A stretch of 64,000 nucleotides of DNA from Acinetobacter sp. NIPH 2100 (GCF_000369805.1 NZ_KB850224.1:2288262-2352261), one strand, 5' to 3'. Shown: positions 37,215 through 46,795, counted from the stretch's first letter. Program-made: numbers and translations. The notes: a model not told the origin generated them from the letters alone.

Positions 37215-39824
37215 CTAGTCTAATATCACTTTTGCCGAGCCATTTTTTGCTGCATCGGTCTGCTTCGCAGAACAGTCAGGTAAATCAATTGCAGGGACAT
37301 TCACAGATCCCCCACCCATAAACAAATGCTGCCCTGCTTTTACCTCAAACTTGCCACCCGTCGTTGGGAGAATACCCGAACCATCCAGCTTAATTTGAGA
37401 GCCACCTGCGGTAATCACAATTTCTTTTGGGCTGGTAATTTCAATCCGATCTTCAGTTGATATAATCTGGATGCCTTGCTTGGCAAGTAAATCCATGCCA
37501 TCCCCTTGAGCATGCATTTCAAACTTACCATTTGCAGCCACTTGCTTAATGCCATTTTGCGCCGCAAATAGACTGGCTTTACCACTCACATGTGCAATCA
37601 GATTCTTTTGCGTACTCAGATTGATGCTGTCTCCAGCAAACTGGTTAATCTGTCCGTCCGCTGAAAGATGAATATCTTCATTGCTACTCAGGCCAATGCC
37701 AGCGGGTGAGCTGAGTAACAACATTGCCTTGTTAAACTTGGCAATATCAGACTCAATTTCTTCGGCAAAGGCTTTCAGTTGCTCTAGAGACTCGATCTCA
37801 TCAGTCTGCTGATTCTTGGCAACTTCACTCAGTGCCTTGGCATTGCTTTGATTGCCTTCAAGCTGTTGCTTGGCAACTTGTGCATCGAGGTGTTCACCTT
37901 GGGCCTGATCTTGTTTGTGCGTGGAAAGCAGTAACCCTTCGCCAGCTCTCACTGCCCCCCATTGGTCTGTCCTCAACTCAAACCCTTCACCACGATCTTC
38001 ACTTTCCGCTTTGTCTTTGGGGTGGCTCAGTTTACCCAGATTCAGTTGGCTGGCAGCGTGGCTGCTTTGTAGCTGGGCACTGATCTGTCCCGTGGTGTCA
38101 TCAAAGCGCAGTTGGTTATAGCCTTCGCCTTGGTACTCTTTAGATTTGATCCCTGCCAATTTCTTGGTATCAGGTAACTTGCCTGCATTATCAAACTTGC
38201 TTGGGCTGCGTTGTGCTTCATGAATGCGTCCCACCACAAATGGTCGGTCAATGTTGCCATCAAAGAAGTCGATCACCACGATTTCATTAATACGCGGCAA
38301 GAAGCGTGCACCATAGCCTTCACCAGCCCATGGTGTGAGTACATCCACCCAAGCTGAATCGGTGTCATTGTCATTGCTACCTGCACCACCATCATGGCTA
38401 TGGTCGTCATTGCGGGTAAACAGGAAACGGACTTTGATGCGTCCCCATTCATCCACATGAATTTCTTCACCACTTGGTCCAACCACTTTGGCGCGTTGTG
38501 GGGATGCAGCAGGTCGGTGTTGTAGTGGGTGATATTCAGGGACAGTTTTGATATTGCGGCGTTGCAGTGTCAATTGGTTGGCTTGGCGTTCTTCTGCGTT
38601 GTTGTATTGGGTGGGTTGCCAATTGCTTTGTGCCAAGAGTCGATTAATCTGTTGGTTCAGATCTTTAGGCAAATTGTTTTGGTTATAGAAGTTTTTTCCT
38701 GTGATCAGGAATTCTTTGTCTGCGCCACTGTGTTGATCGATTTCAGGGTGTTCCGCCAATTCAAACCAGTAACCGACATGGGTATCTCGGACAGTGGTAT
38801 GGGCAATAAACTGTTTCGATTGCAGGTCGTAGTATTGTCCTAGGTTTTGATTGAGCTTTTCAATCTGGGCATTGCCAGACTGAGTTGCACCGTCTTCTCC
38901 ATTTAGGTCTTGCATCCAAGCGGGTGAAAAATGCCATGCTTGTTCTAAGCCCAGACTGGCATTGTCATGTTGCTCACTGTGTTGATGCGTGCTTTGCACA
39001 CTACCTGCACCTTCTTCTTGTTCCAATGCATCGGCTTGCCAGCGTTGTACATGGACACTGCTTGGTTGTAGTGTGCGTTGTCCGATCAAGCTGGTCATAC
39101 TGTCGTATTGTTCAGTGGCACTGCTGCGATGGTAGCGAATCTGTCGACGGTTTAAAGCTTGGTATTGGCTATTGTCATCAATTAGACGTAGTTTTTGTGC
39201 TTGGATGGCTGCACTGCTGAGTGGAACTGTGTGTGCTGCTTCATCAATCAGCCAGTTAATCCCTTCACTTCTCATCAAGCGGGTGAGAAAGTCATAATCG
39301 CTTTCATTGGATTGCATGATAAAGGGACGGATATCGTAGTCTTGGCTGAGTCCGCTTAGGTCTAAAGTGAGGCTGGATGCAAATAAGGGACTTTTTTGTT
39401 GCCATTCTTTAAAGATGATTTCCACCACATCACGCACGCTCTTGTTCATAAACACGCGGCTGTTACGACGTTGTTTCCACAGTGCAGTTGGATCTTCGAG
39501 GGTGAGTTTATATAAAGTTAAACTGCCGTCGGATTGTCCTTGTAAGGCTTGAGTAATGATCCCTGTGACACGGGTCAATTGACCTTGATCGGTCACACTA
39601 TCAATTGCAACTTGACTACCAATGAATTGTTTTAATGGAATGGTAGCATTAGTCGACAAGCAAATTAATTCTGCTTTAAGGCCTGCATTGAGTTGATGCT
39701 GCCCATCAATACGCTGCAGGAAAACTTGGGTATTTAAATTTTGATTCGAAAATTGAATATGAATGGCACGTTTTTGTGCTGTAAGGCCGAGACTCTCTAA
39801 CGCTTGAAATATATTAGCCAACAT
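37215..39824 (-). CDS. vgrG: type VI secretion tip protein VgrG with DUF2345 extension
   Basis: 869 residues. The gp27-like base (about 1-400) is followed by the gp5 OB-fold (VVGPSGEEIHVDEWGRIKVRF, then WVDVLTPWAGEGYGARFLPRINEIVVIDFFDGN), and a DUF2345 beta-helix region (about 640-830, LSADGQINQFAGDSINLSTQ). The last residues, with MGGGSVNVPAIDLPDC, lead to a short tail that probably binds the cargo. It is the first gene of the island; no Hcp, TssB/C or ClpV genes are nearby, so the tip must use a machine encoded elsewhere. The base composition is less AT-rich than the cargo genes. Confidence 0.95.
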   Translation of the reverse strand: MLANIFQALESLGLTAQKRAIHIQFSNQNLNTQVFLQRIDGQHQLNAGLKAELICLSTNATIPLKQFIGSQVAIDSVTDQGQLTRVTGIITQALQGQSDGSLTLYKLTLEDPTALWKQRRNSRVFMNKSVRDVVEIIFKEWQQKSPLFASSLTLDLSGLSQDYDIRPFIMQSNESDYDFLTRLMRSEGINWLIDEAAHTVPLSSAAIQAQKLRLIDDNSQYQALNRRQIRYHRSSATEQYDSMTSLIGQRTLQPSSVHVQRWQADALEQEEGAGSVQSTHQHSEQHDNASLGLEQAWHFSPAWMQDLNGEDGATQSGNAQIEKLNQNLGQYYDLQSKQFIAHTTVRDTHVGYWFELAEHPEIDQHSGADKEFLITGKNFYNQNNLPKDLNQQINRLLAQSNWQPTQYNNAEERQANQLTLQRRNIKTVPEYHPLQHRPAASPQRAKVVGPSGEEIHVDEWGRIKVRFLFTRNDDHSHDGGAGSNDNDTDSAWVDVLTPWAGEGYGARFLPRINEIVVIDFFDGNIDRPFVVGRIHEAQRSPSKFDNAGKLPDTKKLAGIKSKEYQGEGYNQLRFDDTTGQISAQLQSSHAASQLNLGKLSHPKDKAESEDRGEGFELRTDQWGAVRAGEGLLLSTHKQDQAQGEHLDAQVAKQQLEGNQSNAKALSEVAKNQQTDEIESLEQLKAFAEEIESDIAKFNKAMLLLSSPAGIGLSSNEDIHLSADGQINQFAGDSINLSTQKNLIAHVSGKASLFAAQNGIKQVAANGKFEMHAQGDGMDLLAKQGIQIISTEDRIEITSPKEIVITAGGSQIKLDGSGILPTTGGKFEVKAGQHLFMGGGSVNVPAIDLPDCSAKQTDAAKNGSAKVILD

Positions 39825-39860
39825 CTTTTTTATAAAATATTAAATAAAATTTTAGACATA

Positions 39861-39896
39861 TTATACAAAATAGACTAATTTGTCTATTTTGTATAA
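39861..39896. promoter_or_regulatory. perfect 15-bp palindrome upstream of vgrG
   Basis: TTATACAAAATAGAC and GTCTATTTTGTATAA surround a 6-base loop, 37 bases before the vgrG start. On the minus strand the downstream arm ends in TATAAT, a perfect -10. It could be an operator/promoter of the island or an AT-rich terminator of the gene upstream. Confidence 0.55.
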
Positions 39897-39908
39897 TTAT
39901 CGTTAATT

Positions 39909-40685
39909 CTAATTGCTTTGCCGTTTATAGATCCCTTCACTCATTAATGCATAGATATTTTGCAAGTCTTTTCGATGCATATTTGCCAATAGCTGAGTGT
40001 GCATATTTAATATATTCTGATCACCACGCATTGCAGGCCCTGTCTGCATTTGGCGAGGATCATTGAGTGTTGCCTTATTCGCAGTTTCCCTCATTAAAGG
40101 GTATAACAAACTAAAATCAACCTGCTCAGCATCGACCACTTGCTTCGCCATGTCATAACAATAATTACTAAAATTACAAGCAAATACAGCAGCTAAATGT
40201 AAGGTTAAACGCTGCGTAGAACTATATTGATAAACACGTTGGCTTAAACTGTTTGCCAAATCCGTTAATAATGTTAAGTCCTGTGTTTGAACTGCTTCGA
40301 CAAACAAAGGCGTTTCAGACCAGTTCACTGCTCTTTCAAAACTAAAGGTTTGCAATGGATATAAAACCCCAGCGCGCGGATGCTTCTGCTGAAGTATCGA
40401 TAAATCCGTACTGCCTGAAGTATGGACAATAAGATTGTCTGGTAAATATCGAGTAATTGCTTGAATCACACTTGAAATTGCTTGATCACTTACAGCAATA
40501 ATGACCAGATCTGTTTTTGGCTCAAGTTGTTGAACCTGATCAATTGCCTGAGCATGGACCTGATCTGCCAATGTCTGTGCGTGCTGTAAATCGCGACTAT
40601 AGATTTGAACGATTTGATGCTGTAACTGCAATACTTTTGCGAAATGTGTTGCCACACGCCCTGCGCCAATCAATGTAATTCGCAT
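39909..40685 (-). CDS. DUF2520 NAD(P)-binding protein
   Basis: 258 residues. An N-terminal Rossmann fold (GAGRVATHFA at about 7-16, LVIIAVSDQAI, VHTSGSTDL) is joined to an all-helical DUF2520 domain with the conserved HLAAVFACNFSNYCYDMA block. It resembles the ketopantoate and pyrroline carboxylate reductase architecture; substrate unknown. A cytoplasmic housekeeping-type gene that marks the upstream edge of the T6SS island. Confidence 0.85.
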   Translation of the reverse strand: MRITLIGAGRVATHFAKVLQLQHQIVQIYSRDLQHAQTLADQVHAQAIDQVQQLEPKTDLVIIAVSDQAISSVIQAITRYLPDNLIVHTSGSTDLSILQQKHPRAGVLYPLQTFSFERAVNWSETPLFVEAVQTQDLTLLTDLANSLSQRVYQYSSTQRLTLHLAAVFACNFSNYCYDMAKQVVDAEQVDFSLLYPLMRETANKATLNDPRQMQTGPAMRGDQNILNMHTQLLANMHRKDLQNIYALMSEGIYKRQSN

Positions 40686-40724
40686 AATCTCTATCTATTC
40701 ATCGTGATTGCTTAAGCATGCCAA

Positions 40725-40752
40725 TAAAAAAAGGACGAATCAATTCGTCCTT
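40725..40752 (-). terminator. terminator after the LprI-like gene
   Basis: AAGGACGAA / TTCGTCCTT with a 4-base loop, then seven Ts on the minus strand. Confidence 0.85.
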
Positions 40753-40767
40753 GTTCTGCTTGCTTAC

Positions 40768-41820
40768 TTAATTGACATTGTTGAGATAAACAATACGCTC
40801 AATCGTACGTTGAGTAAAACATTTGGTGTATTGCATATCTCGATCTTGTTGACGCATTGCATCATTCCAATAACCTGATTGTTTCTGATAGGTCTCACGA
40901 TCTTTTTCAGCAATGTCATACACACTTTTTTGTGATAACACCTTACAATCGACATCACGCTTTTCAAACCAATCTGCTTGATCTTGCTGTAATTGTGACT
41001 TTTGTTCAGGGCTGAATTTATCCCATGTTTGGTTTAAACGCTCGACCTGTTTGGATTTCTCAGCATCAAGCTCTTTCTTGCGAATATCCATCGCTTTTTG
41101 CGCCAAGTCCATTTGGGCAGAAGATTCTGCATCATACTCTTGTTGTGCCTGTTCGCTACTTTGTTCCATCAAGCGATTTTCTTTTAAGTAAGCAACATAT
41201 TGCACCGCCTTGGTTGCCATGAACACTACACCATCTATCACGCCATTTTCATCAGGGATATTGAAAACTAAACCATCCTTATCTGTTTTGGTCAGATTAT
41301 AGGAAAACTCACCGCTTAAGTGGTCATTTTCGAGTGTTAATGGATAATCACTATCCGAGAAATAATCACTCAACGTATAGGTTCTTGGATCTTCATCCTC
41401 ACCATCGTGTTGATATTTTTGCTGTTCAAGATAGGCATTTTCCGCACGTTTCTGCAACCCTTTCGGAAAAGAAACCACAAGCTGGCTCTCACAACTCAAT
41501 AAGGTCTTTGAGGTCTGTTCAGTTTCACTGGCATCTAATGTGCGCACATTTTTAATTTCAAACTTTAAACCTTTATTGATGGTATCTAAAATCGTATAGT
41601 CCGCTTGATATTCACTGTCACGTAAACTGCGCTCTATTTGCTTTAAATACGCTTTTTTTAATGCAGCCTGAATATTATTGAGGTTGTCTTGATTGGTACA
41701 GCTCCACTCAGCAACAGCTGTACTATCCGTATTTTCAACTTTATCTTTCGGCTTTAACTTATCACAACCTGTGAATAAAACTGCTGCCGTTAATGTTGTG
41801 AATATAAAAAGCTTATTCAT
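40768..41820 (-). CDS. lipoprotein with LprI-like (DUF1311) C-terminal domain
   Basis: 350 residues. Signal peptide with lipobox FTGC (Cys19). The N-terminal part (about 35-220) is unassigned, with two Cys residues (WSCTN and LLSCE). A long charged helix (about 225-275) precedes a DUF1311/LprI-like segment (about 275-345) with DWFEKRDVDC and YTKCFTQRTIERI. LprI-family proteins include lysozyme inhibitors; that activity is only a possibility here. Monocistronic. Confidence 0.8.
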   Translation of the reverse strand: MNKLFIFTTLTAAVLFTGCDKLKPKDKVENTDSTAVAEWSCTNQDNLNNIQAALKKAYLKQIERSLRDSEYQADYTILDTINKGLKFEIKNVRTLDASETEQTSKTLLSCESQLVVSFPKGLQKRAENAYLEQQKYQHDGEDEDPRTYTLSDYFSDSDYPLTLENDHLSGEFSYNLTKTDKDGLVFNIPDENGVIDGVVFMATKAVQYVAYLKENRLMEQSSEQAQQEYDAESSAQMDLAQKAMDIRKKELDAEKSKQVERLNQTWDKFSPEQKSQLQQDQADWFEKRDVDCKVLSQKSVYDIAEKDRETYQKQSGYWNDAMRQQDRDMQYTKCFTQRTIERIVYLNNVN

Positions 41821-41952
41821 ATTAATACCCTGTTATCTTGTTTTTTTCGGGCGTATTCTACTCAATTTAAATCTAGACTTTCGAGTCTTTTCTTGAATTT
41901 TATGCAAACAACCAGATCTAGAATCATATTCATGCAATTAAATAATTAAAAT

Positions 41953-41980
41953 AAAAGGAGTTATTACAATAATAACTCCT
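41953..41980 (-). terminator. probable terminator after the OmpA-domain gene
   Basis: AGGAGTTATT / AATAACTCCT with a 5-base loop and a short T run on the minus strand. Confidence 0.6.
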
Positions 41981-42005
41981 GTTTAAAGAGTACTTGAAGG
42001 ATAAA

Positions 42006-43421
42006 TTAAGGTGTCACAGAAAACTCAATACGGCGGTTTTTGAAACGGCCTTCTTCGGTCGCATTATCTGCTACGGGGTTATCTGCACCATGACCTACAG
42101 CAGTCAATTGAGCCGCATCAACGCCTTGGCTCACAATATAATCGACCACGGCTTGCGCACGTTTCTGCGATAAGGCTTTATTGCTATCAGCATTACCTGT
42201 CGAGTCGGTATAACCTGCAACCGTTAGTTTTGCATCTTTAGCGGTTTTCAGTAAAGTCGCGGCTTTATCTAAAATTGCTTTATTTTCATCTGGAATCTGA
42301 TTCGATCCTGTGGCGAAATTAATAATTTGTAGATTAAGTGCTTTAATCACCTCATTGATGTCAACTTTATTGCTATCAATATTGGTCAGTGCATCCTGAG
42401 CGGCATTTAAACTATTGCTTACCGAATCGGCTGCACTCACAGGCGCTTCAATCACAACTTCTGTATTTGGAACCAAACCTTTAATCTTGCCTAATAACTC
42501 ATTCAGTTTGGCTGCATCAGCACCTTTCAACGTAATTTTGTCCCCCACCCAATCCAAAGAGAGATTAGGGACACCTTTAAGCAATCCCAACACGCCAGCA
42601 AGTCCTGCTTGATCAGTAAATGTTGCTGCATGTGTTGTTGCAGTATCTACTGTACAGTCCTGACTGGAAGAGAAAACTTCTTTGACCTTCGCTTGAATGC
42701 TTGCCAAAAATCCTTGATCACCCACACCGACCTGACATTGTGCAACATTGCCACTGGCATCCGTAGTTAAAGACAAGCTTGCAGGCGACGTATCGCTAGT
42801 TACTTGTGATGCTGAAGTACCTTCATTATTGACTGGAACAGCCACTTGTTTATGCTGACATGACTTCCATAACCATGCGACCAATAATGCTAAAATAATG
42901 ACAGCCACAATCGGTAACCAAGCACGTGATTTAGTCCCAGTTGCAGCGGCAGTGTTTGCCAAATTTGAAGCTGAGGTTGAGCTACTTGCGACCAGCCCTA
43001 ATGGCGCAAGCAAGCCGACTGCCCATGCAGGTAAAAGCGAGCGAATTGAATCGGCATGTTGTTTTAAATAATTCACGATACTTGACGTGTCATTTCCTGC
43101 TTCATTGGTCAAAGCAACCAGACTCTTTGGAATCGCTTGATTTAAAGTATGCTCCACCTCAGCAGGTGGAACCTGACCACCCGCAAGATTAGACAACAGT
43201 GCATTTTTAACTTGATCATTGTGTCCAAATAAATCAAGTAAAGAGGGTGAGATTGATTCTTTGAGTTTCTGAATAAGTTCAGGTTTTGCGGCTAATACGG
43301 AAAGAAAAATCGGATAGAACCTAGATAACAGCGCACTTTTTTCGTTCGCCAAACTGTCTTGACCACTCACAACCGTCGAGGTCACTTTTTGCTTTAACAA
43401 TTCCATTGGGTTTATTGACAT
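42006..43421 (-). CDS. OmpA-domain inner-membrane-anchored protein
   Basis: 471 residues. The cytoplasmic helical N-terminal domain (1-140) begins MSINPMELLKQKV. A single membrane helix (168-186) is followed by a periplasmic region (about 215-345) with two beta-alpha modules reminiscent of BON-type repeats, and a C-terminal OmpA peptidoglycan-binding domain (about 360-471) with NFATGSNQIPDENK, TVAGYTDSTGN and NRRIEFSV. It probably tethers the inner membrane to peptidoglycan. The gene upstream is a shortened paralog of its N-terminal half. Confidence 0.85.
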   Translation of the reverse strand: MSINPMELLKQKVTSTVVSGQDSLANEKSALLSRFYPIFLSVLAAKPELIQKLKESISPSLLDLFGHNDQVKNALLSNLAGGQVPPAEVEHTLNQAIPKSLVALTNEAGNDTSSIVNYLKQHADSIRSLLPAWAVGLLAPLGLVASSSTSASNLANTAAATGTKSRAWLPIVAVIILALLVAWLWKSCQHKQVAVPVNNEGTSASQVTSDTSPASLSLTTDASGNVAQCQVGVGDQGFLASIQAKVKEVFSSSQDCTVDTATTHAATFTDQAGLAGVLGLLKGVPNLSLDWVGDKITLKGADAAKLNELLGKIKGLVPNTEVVIEAPVSAADSVSNSLNAAQDALTNIDSNKVDINEVIKALNLQIINFATGSNQIPDENKAILDKAATLLKTAKDAKLTVAGYTDSTGNADSNKALSQKRAQAVVDYIVSQGVDAAQLTAVGHGADNPVADNATEEGRFKNRRIEFSVTP

Positions 43422-43546
43422 TGTTATTCACTCCAACTCATTAAATTTATAATATTCAGATCGCTTAAGAAAAATGCGAAGCGCAAGCAAACTGATGCTT
43501 TTTCATTCTAATCACTTGTGTGTTTTTTATTCGTTTTTATATAATT

Positions 43547-43578
43547 TAAATACAATACTTACATCACACTTTACAAAG
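43547..43578 (-). repeat. copy 2 of a duplicated upstream sequence
   Basis: AATTTAAATACAATA, two variable bases, then TACATCACACTTTACAAAG (plus strand). The same block occurs at about 44317-44349 ahead of the paralogous gene. On the minus strand it offers TTGTAA and TATTTA 18 bases apart, a possible promoter. Confidence 0.65.
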
Positions 43579-43622
43579 TGAAGTACAAGATAGCGCGTAT
43601 TAACCCTCAATCAGCCAAACGT

Positions 43623-44195
43623 TCACTTGATGAGTTGATATAAACAAACTAATGAAAAACTTGCAAAAATCAGGGTTAAAAACGGAAAAAATCGATAAGG
43701 TTTCTTCGCAGGTGGTAGATCAAGCTCTACTGGCTCTTCTTCAATAGGCTGTACAGGAACATGAACTTCATTTAAAGGTGAAAGTACCTCATCAGACCAA
43801 TTTGGTAACAGTGCATTGATCGATTGTTTATGTTCTCTCAGGTAATGAATAATGCTAATGGCATCATTTCCAACTTCATTCGACAGCACAGCCAAACTTT
43901 TTGGAATCGCTCGATTAAGCGTCAGTTCAGCCTCTGCAACCGAAACTTTGCCTGCGGCCAACCGCAATAGCAATGCATTTTTTACTCGTTCATTTTCTTC
44001 CAACAAATCAAAAACAGACGGCGTAAGCTTTTCTTTTAATTGATCAACCAATTCAGGTTTCTCTAAAAAACGATGCAAGAAAACAGGATAAAACCTTGAT
44101 AGAACATCATTTTTTTCATTTACCAAACAGGTTTGGTCATTCACAATCACAGATGAAACTTTTTGTTTAAGTAACTCCATTGGATTTATAGACAT
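43623..44195 (-). CDS. truncated paralog of the OmpA-domain protein
   Basis: 190 residues from the ATG at 44195 (MSINPMELLKQKV); a further in-frame ATG at 44210 only adds MELNN. The first 140 residues align through their length with the N-terminal domain of the downstream gene (LSRFYPVFL, VKNALLLRLAAGKV, LNRAIPKSLAVLSNE). It ends in a Pro-rich linker and one membrane helix (FFPFLTLIFASFSLVCLY), with no periplasmic or OmpA part. It is probably an intact C-tail-anchored protein derived by duplication. Function unknown. Confidence 0.8.
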   Translation of the reverse strand: MSINPMELLKQKVSSVIVNDQTCLVNEKNDVLSRFYPVFLHRFLEKPELVDQLKEKLTPSVFDLLEENERVKNALLLRLAAGKVSVAEAELTLNRAIPKSLAVLSNEVGNDAISIIHYLREHKQSINALLPNWSDEVLSPLNEVHVPVQPIEEEPVELDLPPAKKPYRFFPFLTLIFASFSLVCLYQLIK

Positions 44196-44316
44196 GTTAT
44201 TAAGCTCCAATTATTTAAATAGTTTATTTCTCGTTTTTATAATTTTATGTAAGGTATATCTCATTTATTTTATTACTTTAATCTAATTCTTTTATTTTTA
44301 TCTACATTTGTAAAAT

Positions 44317-44349
44317 TTAAATACAATATCTACATCACACTTTACAAAG
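44317..44349 (-). repeat. copy 1 of a duplicated upstream sequence
   Basis: Same block as at 43547-43578 apart from two bases, here about 120 bases upstream of the truncated paralog. Confidence 0.65.
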
Positions 44350-44380
44350 CAGAATAAGACTTTTTCATCTTATTCTGCTT
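44347..44380 (-). terminator. hairpin after pyrC'
   Basis: The 13-bp stem AAGCAGAATAAGA / TCTTATTCTGCTT has an 8-base loop. There is no strong T run, so it is a weaker terminator. Confidence 0.55.
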
Positions 44381-44393
44381 ATTTCACATTAGT

Positions 44394-45626
44394 TTATGCA
44401 AAAGTCGCCAGTACTTTACCCGTCAATTGCTGACCGAGTAATGGCGTATTTTTGCCTTGCGAAACAATGGTTTCTTTAGAAACAGTCCATTTCAGTTCTG
44501 GATCTACCAGCACCCAACCTGCTTCTTGCTGCCAGCGTTCCGTCATATTAGCCACTTGTGCAGGAATCGACGTCACTTTTGCCACCCATTCTAAAGGTCC
44601 GAATACGCCTTCCTGAATCAGTTGCACACCAAGGCCCACATAGGTATCAAATGCTGTAATACCAGGTTGCGTTTCTGCAAACGGTGCCATTTTGGCAGAA
44701 CTGCTCAATGGTTCATGATGGGTACAAATTGCATCAATCACACCCTCTTTAACACCTTGACGTAATAAGGTTTTATCTTGTTCAGAACGCAACGGTGGGC
44801 GTACATGAGCCAAAGAGTTAAAACCATCTGTCAATTGTTCGGTTAAGTGCAGTTGATGCATGGCAACGTCCGCAGTCACAGGCAAACCTTTGGCTTTAGC
44901 AATACGAATCAGTTCTACCGATGCACCACAAGACAAGAGACCAAAGTGTGCTTTTACACCCGTCACTTCAATCATCAATAGATATTTTGCGATAGCGACC
45001 GTCTCTGCGATCGCAGGAATCATTGGCAAGCCTTGACGAGAAGCAATGAAACCTTCGTGAGCACAGCCATCTTTGGCAATTTGTGGTTCTTCCGCATAGA
45101 ACACAACGGTCAAGCCCAAACCAGCAGCATATTCAAGCGTACGGATCACCACATCATCATTATCAAAAGCAGCATTGGCATTGGAAACTGAGGTACAGCC
45201 ACCCTTCTTTAATCCCGCCATATTGGCAGGCTGTTTACCATTCAAACCTTGGGTCTGCGCGCCAATAATTTGCAGATAGATTCCACCATCTAATTGCGCT
45301 TTTTCAATCAAGCCATGAATCAGAGCACCATTGTCCTGAACAATTGGCTTTGAATCGGGAGGCGTAATTACATGCAAAATACCGTTGGCACGCGCCGCTT
45401 TACCTTCCGACTTTAAGGTTCCATGCTGTTGCTGACCCGGTTCACGCATTCGTGCGCACAAGTCAACCATGGTCGGCATGAGCCATTTGCCTTGCCCATC
45501 AATGTTTTCATCGACTTGACCTACTGCATCAATCAATTTACCGTTTTCAATATAAACCGTTTTGACTTGATCAGTATTTTGAATTGGATCGAGCACACGG
45601 ACATTTTCAATTTTTACAATACTCAT
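44394..45626 (-). CDS. pyrC': dihydroorotase-like, probably non-catalytic PyrC'
   Basis: 410 residues of the amidohydrolase fold. The metal-binding HxH of real dihydroorotases (IDxHxHLREPG) is replaced by VDLCARMREPG, so two zinc ligands are missing. It sits 12 bases after pyrB. In Pseudomonas and relatives such inactive homologues are structural subunits needed to assemble aspartate transcarbamoylase. I infer the same here; active dihydroorotase must be encoded elsewhere. Confidence 0.88.
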   Translation of the reverse strand: MSIVKIENVRVLDPIQNTDQVKTVYIENGKLIDAVGQVDENIDGQGKWLMPTMVDLCARMREPGQQQHGTLKSEGKAARANGILHVITPPDSKPIVQDNGALIHGLIEKAQLDGGIYLQIIGAQTQGLNGKQPANMAGLKKGGCTSVSNANAAFDNDDVVIRTLEYAAGLGLTVVFYAEEPQIAKDGCAHEGFIASRQGLPMIPAIAETVAIAKYLLMIEVTGVKAHFGLLSCGASVELIRIAKAKGLPVTADVAMHQLHLTEQLTDGFNSLAHVRPPLRSEQDKTLLRQGVKEGVIDAICTHHEPLSSSAKMAPFAETQPGITAFDTYVGLGVQLIQEGVFGPLEWVAKVTSIPAQVANMTERWQQEAGWVLVDPELKWTVSKETIVSQGKNTPLLGQQLTGKVLATFA

Positions 45627-45638
45627 GTGATCTATCCC

Positions 45639-46655
45639 TTACAGTGCAATCGCTTCAATTAAACCTTGTTCTTGTAACTGGCCTTGCATCGCAAGTGCGA
45701 GTACAGCCATACGAACTGCAATACCATTGGTGACTTGCTTTAAAATCACCGATTGATCGCCATCCGCAACACTTGAATCAATCTCAACCCCACGGTTCAT
45801 CGGCCCGGGATGCATCACGATACAATCAGGCTTCGCCATTGCAAGGCGCTCTTTATTCAGACCATACATTTTGTAGAACTCAGCCTGTGAGGATAAAGCT
45901 GGCGAATCAATACGTTCATTTTGGATACGCAAGGCGATAATCACGTCACAATCTTTAACGCCATCATCCATTTTATTAAACAGACGGACATGCTCACCAT
46001 ATTCATTAAAGCCGACTGGCAACAGCGTATTCGGTGCAATCACACGAATATCTTTACAGCCCAATGTTTGCAATGCAGCTACATTTGAACGTGCCACACG
46101 TGAATGCTTAATATCCCCGATAATGGCCACAGTTAATTCTTCAAAAGGCTTTTTGGTTTCGCGGCGAATGGTCAACATATCCAACATCGCTTGGGTTGGA
46201 TGCGCGTGACGACCATCACCTGCGTTAATAATTGCAACTTTAGGACACACATCTTTAGCAATGAAATGCGCTGCACCAGATGATGAATGGCGAACAACGA
46301 AAATATCCGCTGCCATCGCTTCCAAGTTCCACAGCGTGTCACGCAAAGTTTCACCCTTAGATGTACTTGAACGCGCAATATCAATATTCAGGACATTGGC
46401 AGACAATCGTTTTGCTGCCGCCTCAAAGGTGGTACGGGTACGAGTAGAGTTTTCAAAGAACAGATTCATGACCGTCAGTCCTTCAAGTAACGGACGGTTG
46501 ATCAAATTATTATTTTCATCTAAAAAGCTTTGCGCTGTATCTAAGATCTTGGTTAAGGTTTCTTTGGAAAGACCTTCAATTGTTAAAAAGTGCTTTAGAT
46601 TTCCTTGTTGATTGAGCTGGATCTGACTCAAAGTATGCAATGCCGCCAAGTGCAT
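45639..46655 (-). CDS. pyrB: aspartate carbamoyltransferase catalytic subunit
   Basis: 338 residues; condenses carbamoyl phosphate and aspartate in pyrimidine synthesis. Carbamoyl-phosphate motif [23 protein letters not shown], and the C-terminal [11 protein letters not shown] are all intact. The first about 20 residues extend beyond the E. coli protein, as in the class A enzymes that pair with a PyrC' subunit. It forms an operon with pyrC'; no pyrI is present. Confidence 0.96.
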   Translation of the reverse strand: MHLAALHTLSQIQLNQQGNLKHFLTIEGLSKETLTKILDTAQSFLDENNNLINRPLLEGLTVMNLFFENSTRTRTTFEAAAKRLSANVLNIDIARSSTSKGETLRDTLWNLEAMAADIFVVRHSSSGAAHFIAKDVCPKVAIINAGDGRHAHPTQAMLDMLTIRRETKKPFEELTVAIIGDIKHSRVARSNVAALQTLGCKDIRVIAPNTLLPVGFNEYGEHVRLFNKMDDGVKDCDVIIALRIQNERIDSPALSSQAEFYKMYGLNKERLAMAKPDCIVMHPGPMNRGVEIDSSVADGDQSVILKQVTNGIAVRMAVLALAMQGQLQEQGLIEAIAL

Positions 46656-46735
46656 AAGAGATTCCTAACACGTTAAGTTAACGCATTATACAGACTTTAG
46701 ATTTCATTCGTAGTTGAAGTTTTCAGCACTTAAGT

Positions 46736-46768
46736 AAAAAGGATGCAATTCCCCACTGACATCCTTTT
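46736..46768 (-). terminator. probable terminator after a hypothetical gene
   Basis: AAAAAGGATG / CATCCTTTT with a 14-base loop and following Ts in the minus direction. Confidence 0.6.
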
Positions 46769-46795
46769 ATTTTATCTTTTTAAATGACTTATCGC

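Noticed and set aside
38529..39220. Two open frames of about 104 and 111 codons antisense to vgrG
   Set aside because: Cys/His/Leu-rich shadow translations of the vgrG coding region.
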